A stretch of 40,348 nucleotides of DNA from a beta proteobacterium AAP51 (GCA_001295905.1 LJHT01000023.1:1-40348), one strand, 5' to 3'; positions 17,802 through 27,573 are shown, counted from the stretch's first letter. Notes: generated by a model from the letters alone, not told the origin. Made by a program: numbers and translations.

Positions 17802-19306
17802 GAAGGTGTCCTCGGGTAAAGCGTGGCGCGTGCGGCTGCGATGCGCTGCACGCTGTGCAGCAACTCGCCGGCCGAGGGGGAATCGTCGTCGTGGCGCGGC
17901 AGCGCGTGCAGCGCTGGCAGCACCGCCGGGTGCAGCAGGCCTGCCAGCGTCGGCAAGGCGTCGCGCAGCAGCCAGTCCTGCGCCAGCGGGCGTGCGGCCA
18001 GGCGGTGCAGCAGCGCGGCCTGCAGGGCCTGCGACAGCTGCAGGGACAGATGCTGCGGCGGCGGGCAACCGGCGTTCAGCTGGGCGAGCAGCGCATCCGA
18101 CAAGCCCTCGCTGGCCAGGGTGTGCTGCCAGTGCGCTTCGCGCTCGGCCAGCGGCAGCAAGGCCAGCACGCGCGCGCTGTCGTCGCGGCCTGCGCCGCGC
18201 GGCCAGTGGCGCACGAAGGCGCTGCACCAGGCCGGCTCGGGTGCCATGAAGAGCACGTCGCGCCAGGCACGGTGCAGGGCCTCGGCCCAGTCGCCCGCGG
18301 CGGCCCAGGCCAGCAGTTCGGCGGGCTGCAGGCCGGTGTGTTCCGTCCACCAGGCCAGCGGCAGCTGGCGTGCAGCCTGGTACAGCCACCAAGCGCGGTC
18401 GCCCAGCGTCTCGTGTTTCGGCCGCGGCGGGTCCAGCGCGCCCACGTCCGCGGGCGGCTCGATCACCCAACGCCGCGACAACAGCACGCGCTCATGGCTC
18501 AGCAGGGGCTGCACGCGGGCGATGGCGCGGCCGACGAAGGCGCTGGCGGGCAGGCGCAGCAGCAACGCGGCGGCCGCCTGGCGCACGTCTCGGCTGCGGT
18601 CGGCCAAGGCCTGTTCCAGCGGGCCCTCGTCGTCGCCCGACAGGCCCACGGCCAGCGCGGCCAGCAGTTCGGCGCGCTCATTCGCCGGCAGCTCGGGCAG
18701 TGCGGCGGCCAGGCGTTCGCGAGCTGCCGCAGGCGCCTGCTCGCGCAGGCGGCGCAATGCCTCGGCGCGCTGCTCCAGGGTGCCGTCGGTCCAGCGTTGC
18801 TCGAGATCGGGGGTGTCGGTGCCAACGGCCCACTGCCAGTCGTCACGCTGCGCGGCCAGCCAGGTGCCGCGGGCGCCCAGCACCGCGGCCATGGGCGCGC
18901 GCAGGGCCGCGTGGCGCCGGCCGAGATCCAGCGCCGCCGGCAGCCAGGCGTCGGGCAGGCGCTGCCCGTTGCAGGCCAGAACTGCCAACAGCTCATGCTG
19001 CGTGCGAACCGGGCCTTCACGCAGCAGCCAAGCCTGCAAAGGCTCGGACGCTGCGGCGGGCAGCGTTTCATCGCCCGCCTGCGCCGGTAGTGCGGCCGTG
19101 AAAGCTTGGCCGAAATCGGCCGCTCGCTGCACCACCGCCAGCACGGCCGCGGCACGCAGCAGGCCCGTGGCGCGTTGCGGTGCCGCGGCCGCCTGCCCTG
19201 CCAGTGACACAACATCCGTAGGCCACGGGCCCACCGGCGGCCAGGCTCCGGCATGGCGGTCGGTGCCCACCAGCGCCGGGGGCAGCAGCGCCGACCACGC
19301 CGTCAT
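17798..19306 (-). CDS. DUF5691 family protein
   Basis: A 502-residue, Leu/Ala/Trp-rich, probably alpha-solenoid protein. I assign DUF5691 because that family sits between the SWIM and MoxR genes in this operon type, and the opening WSALLPPALVGTDR segment fits what I recall. Repeated L-x-x-L-P patterns suggest HEAT-like helices used for protein contact. No catalytic motif is seen. It overlaps the SWIM gene stop and the MoxR ATG by 4 bp each, so strong translational coupling is expected. Confidence 0.8.
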   Translation of the reverse strand: MTAWSALLPPALVGTDRHAGAWPPVGPWPTDVVSLAGQAAAAPQRATGLLRAAAVLAVVQRAADFGQAFTAALPAQAGDETLPAAASEPLQAWLLREGPVRTQHELLAVLACNGQRLPDAWLPAALDLGRRHAALRAPMAAVLGARGTWLAAQRDDWQWAVGTDTPDLEQRWTDGTLEQRAEALRRLREQAPAAARERLAAALPELPANERAELLAALAVGLSGDDEGPLEQALADRSRDVRQAAAALLLRLPASAFVGRAIARVQPLLSHERVLLSRRWVIEPPADVGALDPPRPKHETLGDRAWWLYQAARQLPLAWWTEHTGLQPAELLAWAAAGDWAEALHRAWRDVLFMAPEPAWCSAFVRHWPRGAGRDDSARVLALLPLAEREAHWQHTLASEGLSDALLAQLNAGCPPPQHLSLQLSQALQAALLHRLAARPLAQDWLLRDALPTLAGLLHPAVLPALHALPRHDDDSPSAGELLHSVQRIAAARATLYPRTPS

Positions 19307-20607
19307 GACGCCCCCCGTTGCCACAGCGGCGGCTGCGCGCTGTCGGCCCAGGCGGTGAGGGGCGCCAAGCGGTGCCCGTCCCACTCACCCGCCAGATGCA
19401 GCGGCCGGCCGCCACCACGCGCCTGCAGCGCCCAGGCGTCGGCCGGGTCGAGGGCCAGGTGGAGCGCGCGCCCGCCGGCCACGGCCTGCCAGCCATTCCC
19501 TTGAACCATCACCGCATCGCGCCACACAACGGGATGCAGCAGGGTGAAAGGGTTGGCCGCCACGCGCCCGGCCAGGCGCTGCCACTCGTCGTCATCGGGA
19601 AGGCTGGCGATGCCTGCCACCGTGGATGCATCGCACACGGCCCGCAGGGGCGCCGCGGAGGGGTAGAAGACCAAGGCCGCGTCGATGGCGATGCCCGGCA
19701 CCCAGCTGTGCTCAAACCCCTTGCCGGCGAACGCGTGGTCCAGCAGCAGTGCACGTTGCCCGCTGCGTTGACCGTGCAGCCACACGCGCCGTTCCATCAG
19801 CTTGGGTTCGCGTTCCTCCTGCGCCACGGCCAGCACGCACCAGCGGTCGGCCAAGGGCGTGCCTTGTGCCAGCACATCGGCGCGTTCGAGGGGCCAGCCC
19901 AGCAGCGTGCGCAGATCGGCCTGTTCAGCAGCCGGCAGCGTGTGGCGGCGCGCCACGCCATCACACGCCAGCTGCAGCATCGCCAGGCGGGCCAGCGTGT
20001 GTTCGGGTGCATCACCGATGCGGGCGGCTGCCTCGCGCAGGCGTTGGGCGAGGCCCGGCGCCTGGGCATCGACCAGCCGCGCCGCCATCGTCTGCCATGC
20101 GGCGACAGCGGCCGGATTGACGGCGCCCAGGCCTTGCGAAAGCATGTCGGCCAACCATCGCGACAGGTCTTCACAGGCCGCTTCGATGCGTTGCCAGCGC
20201 TGCGCTTCGCGTTTGGCGGCTGCTTCCGGGTCCGCGGGGGCCTGGGGCCCGGCGGCGACCCGAGCGTCCTGCTTCTGCGCCTTTTCTGCGCGGGTGGTGA
20301 GCCACTCGGTCACCCATGCAGGCGGCGGGCCCCCACTGAAGGCCGTTCCGTCCTGGGCCCGCATCAGCAACAAGGCCAGGCCGTGCTTGCAAGGGAACTT
20401 GCGGCTGGGGCAGGTGCAACGGAACGCGGGGCCGGCGAGGTCGACTTGCGTCTGGTAGGGCTTGCTCCCGCTGCCCTGGCACTCGCCCCAGACGGCGTGG
20501 TCGTCGGCACCGCGCAGCGGCCACTGGGCTGGCGCGATGAGCCCCTGCGCTGCCTTGGCCGATGCGGCGTCCGGTGCAAGTGCGAGAACCGCTTCTGTGG
20601 TCAGCAT
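19303..20607 (-). CDS. SWIM zinc finger protein
   Basis: A 434-residue protein with an intact SWIM motif CxCx(6)CxH: C64, C66, C73 and H75 (FRCTCPSRKFPCKHGLALLL). SWIM domains bind zinc and often DNA or proteins. The remainder is Ala/Leu/Arg-rich with no enzyme motif. It is the first gene of the five-gene operon, with 167 bp between its start and the upstream 982-residue gene's stop; the promoter of the operon is probably in that gap. Confidence 0.85.
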   Translation of the reverse strand: MLTTEAVLALAPDAASAKAAQGLIAPAQWPLRGADDHAVWGECQGSGSKPYQTQVDLAGPAFRCTCPSRKFPCKHGLALLLMRAQDGTAFSGGPPPAWVTEWLTTRAEKAQKQDARVAAGPQAPADPEAAAKREAQRWQRIEAACEDLSRWLADMLSQGLGAVNPAAVAAWQTMAARLVDAQAPGLAQRLREAAARIGDAPEHTLARLAMLQLACDGVARRHTLPAAEQADLRTLLGWPLERADVLAQGTPLADRWCVLAVAQEEREPKLMERRVWLHGQRSGQRALLLDHAFAGKGFEHSWVPGIAIDAALVFYPSAAPLRAVCDASTVAGIASLPDDDEWQRLAGRVAANPFTLLHPVVWRDAVMVQGNGWQAVAGGRALHLALDPADAWALQARGGGRPLHLAGEWDGHRLAPLTAWADSAQPPLWQRGAS

Positions 20608-20774
20608 CGTGGGCCAGCCGTCACTCCCTGCGGCGTAGTCTACGGGCGGCGCAGGGCCTGGTCTGGTTGCGACGCCTGTGACATCGGGAAAGGGCCGGTG
20701 CAGACTGAGACGGGGTCACGCGCGGCCGAGCCCCTGCGGGCGGTACCGTCTGACGTTGGCCGGCAAGAATCAGC

Positions 20775-23723
20775 TCACCTCAGTGTGCCGTTGATGGCGC
20801 TGGAGTCCACCAGCATCTCGTGGACCCGGCCACCCCCGACCGTGCGGAACAGCGTGGCACCTGGAGCGGGCGTGTGCACCACCACACCGCGGAAATCGGT
20901 CTGGACTGGCAGGTAGCTGGTGTTGAGTACCACCCAGATCACGATCGGCGTGCAGTCCGGGATCTTGTTCTTGGCAATGAAGTCGTCGAACAGTTTGGCC
21001 GACTGGCCAGCCACCTCACCTAACACCAGCGGGACGTTCTGCAAGGTCATGGGGTCGATGACGTACACCACCGCCGTGACCTTGGTCGTCGACGTGTTGA
21101 TCACTCGAACGGCACCCACGGCAAACGGGTGATTCGACATCGAAGGCAGGCTGCGCGTCACAGTCTGGCTGCCGCCCGGCCCGGTGGCCGTGATCTCGAA
21201 AGTCTCGGCCCTGAAAAACGGCCCGGTGAATCGCTCGACCCAGGTGCCACACTGAAGCGGGCGCGTATGGCGCGAGACCTGCATGGTGTTGCGCGCGGTG
21301 GCAGTCATTTCGGTGGCGCCAACCGCGGTCACCTCGACCACCACGTCGGCTCCCAGGCACATCGGCACCGCCCCGAGGTTGCTGCCCGGGGCAATGACCG
21401 GGTTGGTGGCGATCACGGTCGCGGTCACGGTCACCGGCTGGGGCGATACCGTGATCGACGTTCCCGGAACGCTGCTTCTGCCCTCCGCCGATTGAGCGAC
21501 CGGTGTCCAGGTGCCGGCAGAGAGCCCCTGCGCCACACCCGTCCAGGACGTCTCTCCCCAAGGGTCTGCCGGCGCTCTGCCGCCCACCGGACTGAGCGTG
21601 ATGGTCTTCAGTCCATCAGGCCCCGAAAGCTGCAGCACGGGGTTCGGCCCAGCACATCTCAAGTCCACCACCAGCCGGATGTTCGAACAGGCCGTCGCGG
21701 CCGCCGGGCGCAGGTTTCGGATCTCGGGAATGCCGCGGATCGTGACCTCGCGCGTGTTGCCTCGGTGACCCGGCGCCGAAACGGTGAGCTTCGCTGTACC
21801 GCAACGCAGTGCGGACATGCCCACCGCCACGCTCGTGGAGCCGGCGGGCATCGTGGCACTGACGGCCGGCACCGCATCGATGGCGTCGGACTCGATCCGG
21901 AACGCCACGCCACCCGCAGGCGCCGGGCAGCTGCGCCGAACAGTGGCCGTGAAGCTGCCTTCCTGGACCAAGGGTGGCGCATCGAGCGTCAGCTGCTGGT
22001 AGCGCCGCACCTCGAAGCTCGCCTGGGCAGACTGGCATGGCTGGCCGCCGATGAGCAACTGCACGTTCAGCCGCACGATGCTGTCCGTGGCCGACTGCAC
22101 CATCACGGTTCCCCCGTGCCAGCCGTCCCCCGCCGCGGCCTTGCTCGCGTCGTCCAGCGTCAGCGGTTGCCAGCCACTGCCGGTGTCGATCTGGGCCTCG
22201 AACGTGACCTTGGCCCGGCAGGCCGTGTTCTCGAGCCCGCTGCCGATGACCCACCGCACGGGCACCGCCGTGCATCCGGGTGCTTCGACGAACCGCTCCT
22301 GCCCGGCACTCGACAGGCGCGCAAAAGGGGCACCGGCCACCAGGATGTGGGCCACCTCCTGTCGGGTGACGGCCGCGATACTGAAATCCGGTGCCGTGCC
22401 GAAGAAGAACTTGCTGCACGGTGCCCACGGCCCGGCGTCTTCGAGGATCTGGCCGCCGCGGAACAGCTCCCACTCGATGGGCCAACAGCCCGCCGGCGCG
22501 CCAGCCGGCACGTCGATGTCGATGCGCGTGGACGACCAGCGCACCACGGCGCCGGGCACGGCCACGATCAGCCGCACGTCGCCTCCGGGTTGAGCGGGAA
22601 AGCCGCCGAGGCCGGGCCAGAGCGTCACGGTGCCGCCGCTGCCGGCACAGAAGGCCGTCGGCTCGACGCGATCAACCTCCGGTGCAACGACAAACGGCAC
22701 GGCCAGCGGACGACTCACCGCATCGACGCACTCCATCCACTGGATCTGACAGATATCCAGGGTGCCGAAGCCGATCGGCGGCCACTTCGGGCCCGGGCCC
22801 GGCCCCGGCCCCGGCCCAGGTCCGGGTCCGGGCCAGGGAAACCCAGCGCCTCGCAGCGTGGCGTGGGCGAGCATCGAGCCAAGTTCGGGCGCACGCAACA
22901 AGTCCCGCTCGCCGATCTCGCGCGCCAGCAGGCGCTGCACGGTGAGGCCGGCACCCGTGGGGCCACCAAGCTCCACGGCATGTTCCACCACTTGGCGCAA
23001 CCAGGGTTCGGCCTCCGCATCGAGCTCCATCGCAGCCACGCGCGAAAGCCGCTCCACAGCCTCTGCGCGACGCACGTACCCCGTGACCGCCTGGCCCAGC
23101 AATTGCGGCGCCTGCCCCAAGACGGCCTGGATCGGAGCAAAGGCTGAGCGCAGCGTGACGCGGCAGCCGCCAAGATCGAGCGGGTTGCCGGGAAACGGCT
23201 TGAATGCATCCAGCAGCGTCGACGCCTCGGGCCTGAGCAGCGACGAAAACCGCTCCCACGCGCCCGGCAGACCCAGCACCGCAGCGTCAGCTGCGGCCAG
23301 ATAAGCCTGCGTGTCGTCAAGAATGTGATCGACGCGCGCGGCAAGCGTCGAAGAGATCCAGCCCTTGCCCACCGCAATGCGCAGCATCTTGAAGATCGGG
23401 CCGGAGACTTCGGCCGGGACATAACTGCCGCCATCCAGTGCCGACCATTCCGTCGAAAGGCTGGCGCGAGGCAGGGACAACCGGACCTTGACGCGCTCCG
23501 CATCCGATTCAACCGGCACTGCTTGCGGCAGCTGAAGCGCCTGATCGCCACGGACGATGCGCCAGCGGCTGCGCGGGTCGTGCCAGGCGACGGCGAAGGT
23601 CCCATCGGGTCCGACATCGAACCGATCGATGTCATTGCCTTCGATGCTCACCACGACGGCGAGGTCGCGAAGCTCTGCGAATTCGTCGTGCTCGGCACTC
23701 ACAACACCCTGGAAGACAGGCAT
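20775..23723 (-). CDS. Large protein with Pro-Gly linker and Ig-like repeats
   Basis: A 982-residue protein of no family I can name. Residues 1-297 are a helical/mixed N-terminal part; residues 298-312 are a perfect (PG)7P linker; after residue 315 there are beta-rich, Gly/Val/Thr-rich repeats (with motifs such as TVTVSAPGHRGNTREVTIRG-like spacing) resembling Ig/IPT-like domains. No signal peptide is evident. The ATG at 23723 has GGAG six bases upstream; a TTG at 23735 is less likely. It shares strand and neighbourhood with DUF4157 proteins, so it may belong to that accessory group, but the link is only positional. Confidence 0.75.
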   Translation of the reverse strand: MPVFQGVVSAEHDEFAELRDLAVVVSIEGNDIDRFDVGPDGTFAVAWHDPRSRWRIVRGDQALQLPQAVPVESDAERVKVRLSLPRASLSTEWSALDGGSYVPAEVSGPIFKMLRIAVGKGWISSTLAARVDHILDDTQAYLAAADAAVLGLPGAWERFSSLLRPEASTLLDAFKPFPGNPLDLGGCRVTLRSAFAPIQAVLGQAPQLLGQAVTGYVRRAEAVERLSRVAAMELDAEAEPWLRQVVEHAVELGGPTGAGLTVQRLLAREIGERDLLRAPELGSMLAHATLRGAGFPWPGPGPGPGPGPGPGPKWPPIGFGTLDICQIQWMECVDAVSRPLAVPFVVAPEVDRVEPTAFCAGSGGTVTLWPGLGGFPAQPGGDVRLIVAVPGAVVRWSSTRIDIDVPAGAPAGCWPIEWELFRGGQILEDAGPWAPCSKFFFGTAPDFSIAAVTRQEVAHILVAGAPFARLSSAGQERFVEAPGCTAVPVRWVIGSGLENTACRAKVTFEAQIDTGSGWQPLTLDDASKAAAGDGWHGGTVMVQSATDSIVRLNVQLLIGGQPCQSAQASFEVRRYQQLTLDAPPLVQEGSFTATVRRSCPAPAGGVAFRIESDAIDAVPAVSATMPAGSTSVAVGMSALRCGTAKLTVSAPGHRGNTREVTIRGIPEIRNLRPAAATACSNIRLVVDLRCAGPNPVLQLSGPDGLKTITLSPVGGRAPADPWGETSWTGVAQGLSAGTWTPVAQSAEGRSSVPGTSITVSPQPVTVTATVIATNPVIAPGSNLGAVPMCLGADVVVEVTAVGATEMTATARNTMQVSRHTRPLQCGTWVERFTGPFFRAETFEITATGPGGSQTVTRSLPSMSNHPFAVGAVRVINTSTTKVTAVVYVIDPMTLQNVPLVLGEVAGQSAKLFDDFIAKNKIPDCTPIVIWVVLNTSYLPVQTDFRGVVVHTPAPGATLFRTVGGGRVHEMLVDSSAINGTLR
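22788..22832 (-). repeat. Short tandem repeat encoding the Pro-Gly linker
   Basis: Fifteen codons of alternating Pro and Gly, made of near-identical 6-bp units (consensus GGGCCC/GGCCCC). Such runs are prone to slippage, so the number of units may differ between strains. Confidence 0.85.
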
Positions 23724-23949
23724 GGTCGGCTCCAAAGAACGTGAACCAGCATCCCATGGGCCGAACTTCGCTGGAAGTCTTGCAAGCTTGGGGGTCGGCC
23801 CAGGTCATTGGAGGCAAGCGCAGGAGTTCCAAACAGTCCCCGACAGGCCAGACTGACCCATGGTGGCCGCCGAATCGCGACTTGAACGCCTCGGCGCTGC
23901 GGGTAGGCCGGACGCCGCTGAGCTTGGCCTTCGCGCCGGGCCGCGCCGC

Positions 23950-26430
23950 TCACGGCTCCGACAGCAGATCGGCGTAACTCTCCACACCCAAGGCGCGCGC
24001 GATGTGCGGGCGGCGGCTGGCGTGGCTGCGCTCGGCAGCCAGCCAGTGCGCCACCTCGCGGCGCGCCGCAGTCGGTGCCGAATCGGGCCGTGCAAGGTCG
24101 AAGCCATGCGCCGCGGCGGCAGCTGCGTAAGTGGGGCCAAAGCCGTTGCGCGTGCCGCGCGCCAGAGCGCCGGCACCGTGAATGTCATCGGCCAGCGCGA
24201 ACAGTGCAGCGGTGCGCAGGGGCATCGCCACGCCGTCCATCCACGCCCACAGGTTCGTGGCGCCGGCCGCGTCGATTCTTTCGCCCAGCACCGCGCCGTC
24301 GGCCGTGGGTGCAAAGCGCACCGCCATGGCACGCGTGACCGAGCCGGCCCCGGCCGCCAGCAGGAAGCGCTGCCAGGCCGGGTCGAAGCCTGCGGCCACC
24401 ATCGTGGCCAGCGCCGCGGGGTCGTTGGCCAGCGCCTCGGTGGCGGCGTCTCCCAGCAGGGCGGTGCCGTCGTCGGCTGTGGTTCGAAAGCGCGAATTGC
24501 CGTGGCCGCGGGTACGTTCCAGGCTGCGTCCTTCGACGTCTATGCCGTGGCGGCCGAAGAGCCGCTCAAAGGTCGCCGGATCGTCACGCTGCAGCAGCGC
24601 GAAGCGGTCCTGCAGGCGGCCTGCAGCGCCGATGCCCGAGCCGAGGGTGATGCGCAGCCGGTCCCAGGTGTTCAGCGAACTCAACGCGCCTTCGGCCCGA
24701 GCGATCACCGCCAGGTACTGGGCCACCACCGGCCGGTTCGCTTCGCTGAAGTCGGCCAGCACCGCGTCCATGACCTCTTCGCTGGCGCGCCCGACCACGC
24801 GATCACCACTGTCGGCCTCGACCGTGCTGGCCAGGAAGCCGCCAGGCCGCTCGACCAGCGCACCGGGCTGCACCGGCGTCAGGCGCACACGCAGCGCGCC
24901 GACCTCCACTTCGTAGGCACGCACGCTGACATCCACCGTCGTGGCGGTGGCGGCGATGGCCGCCAGCGCGGCCTTCAGCTCATCGCCACGGCGGTGCGCG
25001 CGCACGCGCTCGATGACGCGTTCGCGCGCCAGCGCTTCGGCAGCCGGCATGCGCGCCAGCACTTCCGCGCGGCGCGCCGGGTCGCCGCGCGCGTCGTCCA
25101 GTTCGCGCAGCAGCCGCGCCAGGTCTTCGAAGGCCACGCGGCGCGGACTGCGTTCGCCAGACCCCGTGCGATGCGGCACCCATCGCATCATCTCGGGGTT
25201 GATGAAGCGCACCACGCGCTCTTCGCCAGGGGTGACGCGCACGTCCTCCGGCGCTACGTCGATGGTGGTGCTCAGCCCCCGGCCGCCGCGGCGCGCGTCG
25301 CGCCGGGCCGCCTCTTCGGCCTGCCGGGCCGCAATGGCGCGAAGTTCTTCGGCGCTGAGGGCCACGCCGTCGCGCGACAGCCGTACCAGCTCGCTGCTGT
25401 TGCGCAGGCCGCGCAAGGGCCTGTCGATCAACGCGCGCACCAGCCGCCGCAGTTCGGCGCGCCCGCTGCGCGCCACGGTCAACGCCACGCGCTCGCGGTC
25501 CAGCAGCGGGCGCCAGGCCCGTTCCGCTGCTGCCAGGTGGGCGCGGCGTTCGGCCAGCGTATCGCTCTCCCAGCGCGCCGCGTAGACCTCACGCAAGGCC
25601 GAGAAGTAGGGCTCGGGAATGGCCTCTGACGCATAGGACGCGAAGTGCCAGGGCGAACTTGGGTCGGCGATGAGGTCGCGGTCGCGCTCGGGCGTGATGT
25701 CAGGGTCCAGCAGGTTTGCCAGGGCCGGCAGCAGCGCGCGCATCATCACGCCATCGCTGCTGTCGGCCTGGTCAGCCTGCAGAAGCCGCGGCAGAGCATG
25801 CGCCAGCTCGGCACCGGCCTGCGAAGGGCGCTCGCGCGGGATGTACTCATAGCCCACATACGCCGCTTCACGCCCTTCGTCTTCCAGAAGCACCGCCGGC
25901 GGCTGCGTGCCGCGCTGCGGCTGCACGGCATGGTGCAGTTCGTGCAGCAGGAGGCGACGGCCGGCAGGCCGCTCGGGCGCAAAGCGGCCGGCGGCAAAGC
26001 CGACCTGGCCGCCCACCGACCAGGCCAGCGCGCCCAGCGCGCGGGCGGCCTGGGCGGCCGCGGCGCCGATGTGCAGCCGCACCTGGTGCAGCGGCGGGCC
26101 GATACGCTCGGAGAGCTCGTCCTGCAGCGCCGCGGGCAGCGGCATGCCGGGCTCGGCCAGCGCCGCCTCAAGCTGGGCTGGCGCCCAGCGGGGGCGATGG
26201 CCTGCGGCGCCCGCTGCCGACGCGCCGGCGAAGCTGCGTGCCGCCATTTCCTCCGCCGCACCAGAAGGCCGCACCGGCCGCGGCGCGCAACGCGGGCATC
26301 CACCGCCACACGCGCAGGCCAGGCCCTGCGTCGGGGCCGGCGGCGCCGGCTGCCGGACAGCGCGTTCTGCCGGCAGCGCAGGGCCCGTTCGGCGCAGCGG
26401 CAAGGTTTGCGGGGCAGGCAAGTGCTTCAT
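23950..26430 (-). CDS. DUF4157 protein
   Basis: An 826-residue protein with an N-terminal Cys motif CACGGGCPRC (39-48) and a DUF4157 domain whose zinc-type motif HELHH lies at 163-167 (LLLHELHHAVQPQRG). DUF4157 proteins are often encoded near extracellular contractile injection systems, and I regard it as a possible cargo or accessory protein. The remaining ~650 residues are unfamiliar, helical and charged, with a central Ala/Arg-rich section and a C-terminal part of unknown fold. GGAGG lies nine bases before the ATG at 26430. No secretion signal is visible. Confidence 0.83.
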   Translation of the reverse strand: MKHLPAPQTLPLRRTGPALPAERAVRQPAPPAPTQGLACACGGGCPRCAPRPVRPSGAAEEMAARSFAGASAAGAAGHRPRWAPAQLEAALAEPGMPLPAALQDELSERIGPPLHQVRLHIGAAAAQAARALGALAWSVGGQVGFAAGRFAPERPAGRRLLLHELHHAVQPQRGTQPPAVLLEDEGREAAYVGYEYIPRERPSQAGAELAHALPRLLQADQADSSDGVMMRALLPALANLLDPDITPERDRDLIADPSSPWHFASYASEAIPEPYFSALREVYAARWESDTLAERRAHLAAAERAWRPLLDRERVALTVARSGRAELRRLVRALIDRPLRGLRNSSELVRLSRDGVALSAEELRAIAARQAEEAARRDARRGGRGLSTTIDVAPEDVRVTPGEERVVRFINPEMMRWVPHRTGSGERSPRRVAFEDLARLLRELDDARGDPARRAEVLARMPAAEALARERVIERVRAHRRGDELKAALAAIAATATTVDVSVRAYEVEVGALRVRLTPVQPGALVERPGGFLASTVEADSGDRVVGRASEEVMDAVLADFSEANRPVVAQYLAVIARAEGALSSLNTWDRLRITLGSGIGAAGRLQDRFALLQRDDPATFERLFGRHGIDVEGRSLERTRGHGNSRFRTTADDGTALLGDAATEALANDPAALATMVAAGFDPAWQRFLLAAGAGSVTRAMAVRFAPTADGAVLGERIDAAGATNLWAWMDGVAMPLRTAALFALADDIHGAGALARGTRNGFGPTYAAAAAAHGFDLARPDSAPTAARREVAHWLAAERSHASRRPHIARALGVESYADLLSEP

Positions 26431-26521
26431 CGCGGCATCCCTCCGAACGCAGCCAACGGCCCGGGCGGGCAAGCTGCCAACTCTGAGCAAGCACAGTGCG
26501 GCAGTCCATCCCCAGGTCGAC

Positions 26522-27327
26522 TCACCGCATCTGGTCCACCTCTGCATGGTTGAGCGGGGACTCATGACGGCCAGAGCGAAACTCAGCCAAGCCCTGGGCA
26601 TACGGATCCAGGGCATCTTCTGTGCGGTCCAGATGCAAGCCCGTAATCGTGCCGAACCGCAACGGCGTCACCTGCCCCTGCTGCAGCAGTTCATCCACCA
26701 GAGCGAGCAGGGCACGGCGATGGTTTCCGAGCAGTTGGGTGGCGCGTGAATGTTCGGTTTGCAGCAGCGCCTGGATCGGCGCGCTCGTGGTTTCGACGTC
26801 AGTGCAGACGTTGTCTTCACTGTCTTGTGCAGATGGAATCCAGCAGGGTGCGGCGCGCGGCCGAACAGCAGCGCGTGCACCAGGCCGTGGCCGGCCTCGT
26901 GCACGGCCAGCAGCGCGCGGAAGTCGGCGTTGGAGCGCTGGCGCAGCCGGTTGATCTCGAAGGGTGCGGCGATCGTGTGCGACCGGCCCCGCCAGCTGGC
27001 GATCAGGCTGCGGCCGTCGGCCGTGAGGCCGACACAGTCCCCGGGTTCCGCGCCGCACTCCAGCGCCCACAGCGCGGCCTTGGCCAAGCCCGCGCCCAGG
27101 ATGGCGTGGATGGACGAGAACAGCGGTCGCGTGCCCTGTGCGGGGAACACGCCGTTGGCATAGATCTGCTCACGCACGCTGACTTCGAGTTCGAAGTGCA
27201 GGCCGTAACGCGCCGCCGTCTCGCGCGCGTAGCGTGCGCAGCCCTGCTCGATCAACTGCGCTACCTGTTGGGGGCTCATGGAGGTCGAGTTCGAACACGC
27301 TCGGGAAGGCGGCGCTGACGGCGCGTG
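26522..27327 (-). pseudogene. Decayed AAA+/M41-type protease gene
   Basis: A remnant of a gene that normally encodes an AAA+ ATPase fused to an FtsH-like M41 protease. Visible: an AAA+ small-domain end (VFPAQGTRPLFSSI), then HEAGHGLVHALLFGRAP, the M41 zinc motif. The N-terminal ATPase core (Walker A and B) is missing. A 5-C run around 27270-27274 shifts the frame: reading across it joins AFPSVFELDLHEP to QQVAQLIEQGCARYA. A further break near 26820 changes frame, joining LLFGRAP to a C-terminal helix (DVETTSAPIQALLQTEHSRA), with the usual ~90-residue segment between them absent. The gene is cut at about 27327, where the IS91-type fragment begins. Confidence 0.75.
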
Positions 27328-27573
27328 GAGTCGACCGCGCCACGCCGCAACAGCACGCGGTGGATCGCCTGGGCGCAGCTGCTCAAGCGCGTCTTCGACA
27401 TCGACACGCACACCCGCCCGAACTGCGGCGGTGGTGAGCTGAAGATCATCGCGACCTTCCTCGAGAGGCCGGTGATCCGGAAGATCCTCAGCCACCTGGG
27501 GCTGGATTCGGCACTGCACGATCGCCGTGCCTCATCGCCCCCGATGCGGCAGCCCGCCGTCGGCGACGCTTGA
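27325..27573 (+). mobile_element. C-terminal remnant of an IS91-type transposase
   Basis: In frame from about 27331 the sequence reads WAQLLKRVFDIDTHTRPNCG and then GELKIIATFLERPVIRKILSHLG, the zinc-ribbon C-terminus I know from IS91-family (Y2) transposases, ending in TGA at 27571-27573. The catalytic Tyr domain is missing, so it is inactive. It borders the cut end of the AAA+/M41 gene, suggesting that transposition or recombination removed part of both. Termini and target site duplications are not visible. Confidence 0.75.

Noticed and set aside
22788..22832. Non-coding GC-rich repeat or replication-origin-like repeat
   Set aside because: The run stays in frame inside the 982-residue gene and encodes alternating Pro-Gly.
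23724..23949. Possible small gene between the 982-residue and DUF4157 genes
   Set aside because: Open frames in this 226-bp gap have no ribosome site or domain.
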